This document shows, one piece after another, positions 55,957 to 64,000 of a stretch of 64,000 bases of DNA; the stretch's first letter is position 1; the number at the start of each line of letters is the position of its first letter. This DNA comes from Curtobacterium flaccumfaciens (GTDB lineage Bacteria; Actinomycetota; Actinomycetes; Actinomycetales; Microbacteriaceae). The notes beneath the pieces were generated by a model. The model saw only the letters and a list, made by a program, of their open reading frames with translations. It made no database searches and was not told the origin of the DNA. The translations under genes and the position numbers were made by a program. The stretch lies in NCBI GenBank assembly GCA_029689965.1, contig CP121450.1, forward strand, positions 124,001 through 188,000, written 5' to 3'.

Positions 55957-57312
55957 TCAGCCGGAGACGGTGTTCTTCTCGCCGACCACGCCGATGACGC
56001 TCTTGTCGTACGCCTCGGCGGCTTGCTTGGGTGTCTGCTGCCCGGTCATCACCGACTCCATCGCGACCTGGATGGCGTTCGAGACCTGCGAGTAGTCACT
56101 CGTCGCCGGGCGGAAGTTCGTGTGCTCCACGAGCCCGGAGAAGAACTTGAACGTCGGGTTGGACGCGTCGTACGTCGGGTCCTCGGCGACGTCCTTGCGG
56201 ACCGCGATCTGACTGTTCTCGATGTCGTACTTCAGCGAGCCCTTCTGGTTGAGGAACGTCGAGATGAAGTCGAACGCGGCCTGCGGGTTCTTCGAGTTCT
56301 TTCCCACCGCGAGGGTCCAGCCGCCGGACATCGAGTTGTACCCGGGGTCCTGACCGTTCTGCGTCGGCATCGGCGCCTGACCCATCACCTTCGACCAGTC
56401 GGCCCACGGCGCGGTGCCGGACTTCAGCCAGGTCCCGGACTGCCACGACCCGTCGAGGTCGATCGCGAGCTGCCCCTTCGGGAGCCACGTCTGCGCGATC
56501 GTCGTGCCGACCTGGCTGTCGAGGGCCTGCTGCGGCGTCGGGCCGAGGCCGCCCTGGTAGACGTCCTTGACGAACTTGAGCGAGTCCTCGAACTGCTTCG
56601 AGCCCGTGACCCACTTCTTGTCCTTGTAGAGCGTGTTGCCGGAGCCGTCCGCGCCGTACAGGAGCATCTCGAACCCCTGCATCGTCGACGCCTCGCCTTG
56701 GGGCTTGCCGGAGTAGAGGTTGAACGGGATGACTCCCGGGTCCTTCTCCTTGATCGTCTTCGCGGCGGCGAGCACGTCGTCCCAGGTCTTGGGCTGCCAC
56801 GGGACGGGGAGCCCGACCTTCTTGAAGATGTCCTTGTTGTACCAGAGGGCGCGGGTGTCGGTGCCCATCGGGACGCCGTAGGTCTTGCCGTCGACGCCCT
56901 CACCGGCCTGCTTGGCGTTGTCGTAGAACTGGCTCCAGTCCTTCCACTTCGCCGTGTACTTGTCGAGCGGCAGGAGGTACCCGGCCTGCGCGTCGGCCTT
57001 GATGAGGAAGGTGTCCTCGTACATGACGTCGGGGGCGGTGGCCGGCGCCTTGTTCATGAGGGCGAGCTTCGCGTAGTAGTCGTTCTCCTGCGCCTGGATC
57101 GGCACGAGTTCGACCTTCTTGCCCGGGTTGTCCTTCTCGTACTGCTTCTTGACGACCTTCATCTGGGCGTCGAGTTGCTGGAAGGCCCCGAACTTCTGGT
57201 ACGCGATCTTGATCGTGTCGCTCGAGGCGGACCCCGAGCTCGAGCAGCCTGCCAGACCGACCGCTGCGACGGCTGCGGCCACGAGTCCGGCGATGATGCG
57301 GGTGCGTTTCAT
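55957..57312 (-). CDS. Sugar-binding lipoprotein of a CUT1 ABC transporter
   Basis: Extracellular receptor, 451 residues, uninterrupted. The signal peptide ends at lipobox GLAGC near residue 23, then a Ser-rich linker. The type I sugar-binding fold shows YEDTFLIKADAQAGYLLPLD, TYGVPMGTDTRALWYNKDIF and DLDGSWQSGTWLKSGTAPWA. Aromatic residues are frequent, as in oligosaccharide receptors. First gene of the operon binding protein, MalF, MalG, GH38, so the ligand is probably a mannose-containing glycan. AAAGGAGC precedes the ATG. Confidence 0.92.
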   Translation of the reverse strand: MKRTRIIAGLVAAAVAAVGLAGCSSSGSASSDTIKIAYQKFGAFQQLDAQMKVVKKQYEKDNPGKKVELVPIQAQENDYYAKLALMNKAPATAPDVMYEDTFLIKADAQAGYLLPLDKYTAKWKDWSQFYDNAKQAGEGVDGKTYGVPMGTDTRALWYNKDIFKKVGLPVPWQPKTWDDVLAAAKTIKEKDPGVIPFNLYSGKPQGEASTMQGFEMLLYGADGSGNTLYKDKKWVTGSKQFEDSLKFVKDVYQGGLGPTPQQALDSQVGTTIAQTWLPKGQLAIDLDGSWQSGTWLKSGTAPWADWSKVMGQAPMPTQNGQDPGYNSMSGGWTLAVGKNSKNPQAAFDFISTFLNQKGSLKYDIENSQIAVRKDVAEDPTYDASNPTFKFFSGLVEHTNFRPATSDYSQVSNAIQVAMESVMTGQQTPKQAAEAYDKSVIGVVGEKNTVSG

Positions 57313-57372
57313 CGGTGCTCCTTTGCACAGGTGGCGGGCTCCATCGCCCGCTCGCGCACTTAGTCCACCGTA

Positions 57373-57390
57373 TTGACTTATTGCTGTCAA
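57373..57390. promoter_or_regulatory. Promoter/operator of the mannoside operon
   Basis: TTGACTTATTGCTGTCAA is an inverted repeat (TTGAC-N8-GTCAA), unusually AT-rich for this genome. On the minus strand its TTGACA can be the -35 element, so a repressor bound here would block transcription. It lies 61-78 bases before the binding-protein start. Confidence 0.6.
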
Positions 57391-57404
57391 GCCTCTTCGC
57401 CGGA

Positions 57405-57460
57405 ACCAGGTTCCGGACACAGCATCGCGCTTGTTCACGGTGCTGTGTCCGGAACCTGGT
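57405..57460 (-). terminator. Terminator hairpin after phzF
   Basis: A perfect 20-bp stem, ACCAGGTTCCGGACACAGCA (57405-57424) with its complement at 57441-57460, has a 16-base loop. It lies between the phzF stop and the mannoside promoter. Confidence 0.8.
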
Positions 57461-57503
57461 GCCAGACGGGCCCAGGGTCGGGGTAGCCAGGGGCGGCGGG
57501 CGC

Positions 57504-58342
57504 TCAGATGCGCGTGGCACCGCCCGTGACCGTGATGCCACCGGTCGCCGGGACGTCGACGAGCAGCACGCTCGGACGGCCGACGTGCCGCCCCTGACGG
57601 ATCACGACGCGGTCGTCCGGTGCGACGGCCCCGACCTCGCGGAGGTACGCACCCGTGGCGGCCGCGGCCGAACCGGTCGCCGGGTCCTCGGTGATGCGGC
57701 CGACCGGGAAGAGGTTGCGTGCCTCGTACTCGAGCGTCGCCGTGCGGTGCAGGACCGTGGCAGTCCCGGACCAGCCGGCCTCGAGCATGAGGTCCGCGAG
57801 GGTCGCCGGTGCGAACCGGAACTGGTGGAACAGTTGCTCGTCGGCGAGGACGACCACGGGGTGCCGGTTTCCGGCGAATGACTCCAGGACGGGGAACCCC
57901 TCGGCGACGTCGTCCGGCACCAGCCCGAGCAGCCCGAACAGCCGGTCGCACAGGGTCGGATCGAGGGGTCGCACGCTCGGCTCCACACTCGTCATCGCGA
58001 CCTGCACGGTGCCGTCCGGCGCGGCCGTCGCATCGAGGGCGATCTCCCCGCGGCCGTCGTGAAGACCCGTCGCCCGAGGCCGTCACGCTCGGCGAGCACC
58101 ACGGCGGTGGCGATCGTGGCGTGGCCGCAGAACGGGACCTCGGCGCCCGGGGAGAAGTACCGGACACGCGGACCGCTGTGGGAGTGTCCGACGACGAAGG
58201 CGGTCTCGGGGTAGGCGACCTCGCGGGCGATCGCCAGCATCTCGTCGTCGGAGAGGTCGGCCGCGTCCAGCACGATGCCGGCGGGGTTGCCGCCCCCTGG
58301 CTCGGAGGCGAACGCGGTGTACCGGAGGATCTCGATGCTCAC
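57504..58342 (-). CDS. PhzF-family isomerase (frameshifted reading)
   Basis: Diaminopimelate-epimerase-like fold, about 279 residues; substrate unknown outside phenazine producers. Motifs: ILRYTAFASEPGGGNPAGIVL at the N-terminus, AYPETAFVVGHSHSG near 44, RYFSPGAEVPFCGHATIATA near 62 and EDPATGSAAAATGAYLREVG near 225, which matches the family's GSAA motif. One G is missing in GCGGGGAG near 58053. The GTG is leaderless (TACCGT seven bases upstream). Confidence 0.9.
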
Positions 58343-58349
58343 CCTCCCG

Positions 58350-58355
58350 ACGGTA
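58350..58355 (-). promoter_or_regulatory. -10 element of leaderless phzF transcript
   Basis: TACCGT on the minus strand, seven bases before the GTG at 58342. Confidence 0.55.
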
Positions 58356-58422
58356 CTGCCGGCGCCCGCGTCGCTCGCGGGCCGATCGGCAGCGCGTGGC
58401 CTGCGGGCGCGGGCGGCGGGTC

Positions 58423-58574
58423 GTTCCGCGCACAGGCGGCCGTTCCGCGCGTAGGCGGCCGTTTCGCGCGTGGGCAGTCGTTTCGCGCGTGGGCAGTCGT
58501 TTCGCGCGTGGGCAGTCGTTTCGCGCGTGGGCGATCGTTTCGCGCACAGGCGGTCGTTCCGCGCGTAGCAGGCG
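58423..58574. repeat. 19-bp tandem array, GTTTCGCGCGTGGGCAGTC type
   Basis: Eight consecutive 19-bp units. Units three to five (58461-58517) are identical; the others differ at TTC/TTT and at CGTAGG, CGTGGG or CACAGG. A reverse copy CCTACGCGCGATTC follows. Same core as the hairpins at 47767 and 50601. No gene is supported in 58343-58773. Confidence 0.92.
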
Positions 58575-58642
58575 GGAAGTTCTCGCACCCTACGCGCGAT
58601 TCCGCTTTCCAGCGCGCCCGTGATGGGTCAGAACGCACGCAG

Positions 58643-58692
58643 TGACGGCCTGGAGGCGCGGTGCGGGCCCGCACCGCGCCTCCAGGCCGTCA
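58643..58692. repeat. 50-bp perfect palindrome
   Basis: Two 25-base arms, each TGACGGCCTGGAGGCGCGG followed by TGCGGG, meet without a loop. Each arm contains one copy of the dispersed 16-mer CGGCCTGGAGGCGCGG. It lies downstream of the surface-protein stop's coding strand start region, between phzF and that gene. Confidence 0.9.
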
Positions 58693-58773
58693 GGTGGTCG
58701 CGGCCAGGGCCGCGTTCAGTCAGCAGCAGTTGTCGCGTCCGTGGCGCGGACCCGACGATTGCTGCTCACTCGA

Positions 58774-61190
<2,417 letters not shown>

Positions 61191-61307
61191 GCAGAGTCCT
61201 TCACGGGTGTTCGGGGCGGGACCTGCACGACTGTTCAGCACCCGGGCGTCCGGCTGGTGGCGGCCAGGTGAACGACAGGTGTCGCGGGCACCGGACGCGA
61301 CGGACGT

Positions 61308-61411
61308 CCGGCGGTGATCGGACTGGAGGAACGGTGCCAGGCCGACCCGCGCCTCCCGTCCGGCGGTGATCGGACTGGAGGGACGGTGCCAGGCCGACCC
61401 GCGCCTCCCGT
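61308..61411. repeat. 52-bp direct repeat
   Basis: GCGGTGATCGGACTGGAGG begins at 61311 and again at 61363; the 52-bp unit differs by one base in GGAACGG/GGGACGG. It lies between the surface-protein start and the ROK gene stop. Confidence 0.9.
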
Positions 61412-61452
61412 GGGATGGTGGTCGCGACCACCCCGCGCCGCGAGCCGGTCGT

Positions 61453-62697
61453 TCAGCGACGGATGAGGAGCGCGCTGGCGCGCGGCGACAGCGCCGCGTC
61501 GAGCACGAGACACGCCGCCCCGACCGCCGCGACGTCGGCACCCCGTCCACTTTCGTCCACGACGACCGGGTGCTTGGGGACGAGCAGCGGCGAGCCGACG
61601 ATCGCCTCGCGCGCAGCCGGCAGCGCTGCGCGCGCGATCCGCGACCAGAACGGCCCGCCGAACACGACACGGTCGATGTCGAGCAGGTTCACGATGAGGA
61701 CGACCGCGTTGCCCATGACCGTGCCGGCGTCCTCCGCCAGGCCCATCGCCACCGCGTCCCCGGCGTCGATCGCGGCAGCGAGCTTCGTCCCAGGCGCGGT
61801 CGACCGTGGCCACGTCCTCCGGTTCGGCGCCCAGCGACAGCCCGCGCGACCGGGCGATCCGCACGAGACGGTCCGGAGCCACCGCCGCACCGACCTCGCC
61901 CCGGGTGCCCGCTCCGTCCGGGGTCCCGGCGAGTGCGCCCTGGTCGACCATGATGTGTCCGGCGTCTCCCGCGTTCGAACCGACCCCGCGCACGGGCTCG
62001 TGGTCGACGACGAGCCCCACGCCGAAGCCGGTGCCGAAGTACACGAAGGCGAAGTTGCGCGCCGAGGCCTCCCCCGCCAGGAACATCTCACCGACGACGG
62101 CCGCCGTCACGTCCTTCTCGAGCAGCACCGGGTAGCCAGTGGCGTCGGCGAGCGCGTCCCGCAGCGGGACGTCGCGCCAACGGGGCAGGAACGGTGGGTC
62201 GAGCACGACGCCGGCGTCCACGTCGATCGGCCGGGACTGGCGATCCCGACCCCGAGCACCGCGTCCACGTCCACCTGCGCCTCGGTGACGAGCCCGTCGA
62301 CGGCGGTCGTGATCGTTCGGACGACCTCGGACGGGTCGTCCGCGGTCGGAGTCGACGTGGTGGTCGACGCGACGACGGTACCGGCGAGGTCGAGCAGCAC
62401 GTACGTGACGACCGCGGGGTCGACGTGCACCCCGACTGCGTACCGGCTGCCGGCCTCGAGCCGCAGGATGGTCCGGGGCTTGCCGCGACCGGAGACGACG
62501 GTGCCGGACTCGGCGATCATGCCAGCCTCGATCAGGAACCGCGTGACGTTCGACACCGTCTGGGCGCTGAGGCCCGTCCGTGACGCGAGCTCCACGCGGC
62601 TGAGGCCGTCGGGCGAACGGCGGACGGCGTCGAGCACGACGGTTCGGTTGAACCCCCCGATCGACGGGAGGTTCGCCCCACGCCGATGTTCTGCCAT
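61453..62697 (-). CDS. ROK-family transcriptional regulator (frameshifted reading)
   Basis: Sugar-responsive regulator of the NagC/XylR type, about 414 residues. The N-terminal winged helix has SPDGLSRVELASRTGLSAQT and VSNVTRFLIEAGMI. The ROK kinase-like domain has YAVGVHVDPAVVTYVLLDL, VLGVGIASPG, FVYFGTGFGVGLVVDHEP and GNAGDAGHIMVDQG-like sequence near 245, but the zinc-site cysteines typical of kinases are not evident. Corrections: one missing base near 62227 and an extra T in AGCTTC at 61781-61786. It is leaderless. It could control the mannoside, GlcNAc or other sugar genes; the target is not shown. Confidence 0.88.
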
Positions 62698-62703
62698 GCC
62701 GCG

Positions 62704-62709
62704 ACCATA
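62704..62709 (-). promoter_or_regulatory. -10 element of leaderless ROK regulator transcript
   Basis: TATGGT on the minus strand, six bases before the ATG at 62697. Confidence 0.55.
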
Positions 62710-62753
62710 CCGCTCGGTCCGGCTTCGACACCGCGGAGGCACGCGCCCCGGTG

Positions 62754-64000
62754 TCAAGGCTCCGCGAGCACCGCGTCCCGCAGCACCGGAGCCAGGCGCT
62801 CGGCGAACTCCTGGGTCAGGTGCTGGCCGTCCTTGCGGACCAGGACGCCGTCCACAGCGATGGGGCAGCGGTCCTCCACGCAATACCATCCGCTCGAATC
62901 GACGAACGCTGCAGTCGATCTCGCTTCCGCCACTCGACGTTCCGCGTCAGCTCCGACCTCGTACGCCTTCGACAGCTCCGACGTGCACGCGTCGGGTCCA
63001 CTCGTGCGCAGAGCGGCACATTCACCCGGTGACCTGCCCTGCGGTACGGCCGCGACGAACACGACGCGCGCTCCGGACTCGGCGACGGCATCGACGAATC
63101 GGCCGGCCGCGCCCTCCCACTCCTTTCCGGCATCGGACAGGCTCGGCCGCCCGACGAGCTGCGCGACCCCGTCGTACCCGTGCGTGACGAGCACGATGTC
63201 CGGCTTCGAAGCGTTGATCTCTGCGATGGCATCTGCTCGCTGCTCGATGCAGCGCTGCTGGTCGTCGTGGGACTTGCCCCGGACGTTGATGTCCAACATC
63301 GGGCAGCCGCTGGCGGTCAGCCCGCGGACGATCGAGTCCTCGGCGAATGCGCCCGTGCTGCCGGCATGAGCGCGGCACCGACCGAGCTCCCGACGACCGT
63401 GACCTGTCGTACCGGCTCGTCCGGCGCCCAGCGGCAGGACGCCGGGTCCCCGATGTCGGTTCGGTCACAGGCCTCGAACCCGGCGGGAGGGCCCGGGCGA
63501 GATCGTCGAGCGCAGGCGTGAGACCGCTCGGCCACCGCGTGGCCCGCAGCCCGTCCCGGAGTGCGGCACTGAGCGTCGGAGCGCTCCAGGCCTCGGTCGT
63601 CCGCACGGCACCGTCGACGCGCTCCGACGGCTGTGGGACGGCCAGGACGCCACCCACGCCGGCTGCAACGGCCGCGCCGACGGCCACGGCGGTGACGGCG
63701 CGCCACGACGTGCCGAGTCCACGTCTCGCCCGCATCGCCGGGAGCTCCACCCAGCGGCGCGACGCGGCCCCGATCGCGACCCGGCCACGATCGCGACCGC
63801 ACCGGCGACGACCCGCTGGCCGGGGAAGACGAGACCGGCTGCGATCACCGCCGGGAGATGCCAGAGGTAGATCGAGTACGAGCGGTCTCCGAACCACTGC
63901 ACGAGTCGCCATCGGAGAACAGGGAGCGGCGGCAGCCCCTGCCCGGAGACCAGCACGAGAAGAGCACCGACCACGGCCGGCACCGCGTCGGGGACCGGAA
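62754..64000 (-). CDS. OafA-type acyltransferase with SGNH domain, C-terminal part
   Basis: Membrane O-acyltransferase that decorates surface glycans; the N-terminal helices lie beyond the right edge. The visible part begins in the transmembrane domain with VVGALLVLVSGQGL and the family motif WFGDRSYSIYLWHLPAVI. A final helix (TAVAVGAAVAAGVGGVLAV) leads to an extracellular SGNH domain with RQVTVVGSSVGAALMPA, then DIVLVTHGYDGVAQLVG and C-terminal DGQHLTQEFAERLAPVL, which carries the catalytic Asp-x-x-His. Several single-base losses break the frame between 63300 and 63800. Confidence 0.85.

Noticed and set aside
58423-58574. Possible CRISPR array
   Set aside because: Units are contiguous 19-bp repeats without spacers, and no cas gene is present. 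The same applies to 20553-20702.

Overview
This window comes from the chromosome of a high-GC actinobacterium, most likely a Microbacteriaceae member close to Curtobacterium. Supporting signs are the mycothiol gene mshD, an actinobacterial GlnR, the linked order glnR-mshD-ppk-NUDIX/phosphatase-pstSCAB, a ClpS-DUF2017 pair, many leaderless GTG/ATG starts, and one LAxTG-type surface protein. The genus is inferred from gene content only.

Layout. 1-2119: phosphate signalling (SenX3-like kinase diverging from phoU, with a PHO box between them) and a small P-loop kinase. 2317-6194: gpmA, a methyltransferase, a three-gene operon (micro membrane protein, nitrobindin-like protein, YgfZ) and a small membrane protein. 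6336-15558: a nitrogen/phosphate block, glnR-mshD-ppk1-NUDIX then pstSCAB. 15724-20356: sigma/anti-sigma pair, a conserved protein of unknown function, tRNA-Lys with tandem copies of its 3' half, and an SGNH hydrolase. 20751-24823: Leloir galactose genes (galM, DeoR-type regulator, galT, galK). 25632-26747: an IS481-type element abutting the folD stop codon. 26744-29142: glyA-folD behind a ZTP riboswitch. 29152-33059: clpS-DUF2017, marR plus an MFS exporter, purU. 33068-42776: nagA and nagB flanking an apparent catabolic island (SDR, MHS transporter, FAD oxidoreductase, IclR regulator, PatB-type aminotransferase). 42897-47067: a four-gene ABC importer. 47289-50474: housekeeping and accessory genes. 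50811-57312: a GH38 alpha-mannosidase with its sugar ABC importer. 57504-64000: PhzF, a lamin-tail surface protein, a ROK regulator and the C-terminal part of an acyltransferase.

Sequence quality matters for any reading of this window. About 30 genes need single-base corrections to give full-length family members, including ppk1, glyA, pstS, galK and mshD. Nearly all are a missing base in a G or C run. A second recurring error reads AGCTC as AGCTTC. I treat these as consensus errors, not pseudogenes; coordinates below span the whole gene across the frameshifts, and lengths quoted are after correction. Two apparent fusions (PstA-PstB and MFS-PurU) disappear once one base is restored.

Themes. 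Phosphate control is visible through 11-bp direct repeats (PHO boxes) before phoU and pstS. One-carbon metabolism is linked by the ZTP riboswitch, glyA, folD and purU. Sugar use includes galactose, N-acetylglucosamine and mannosides. Non-coding DNA between genes is rich in palindromes and short tandem arrays that belong to a few dispersed families.
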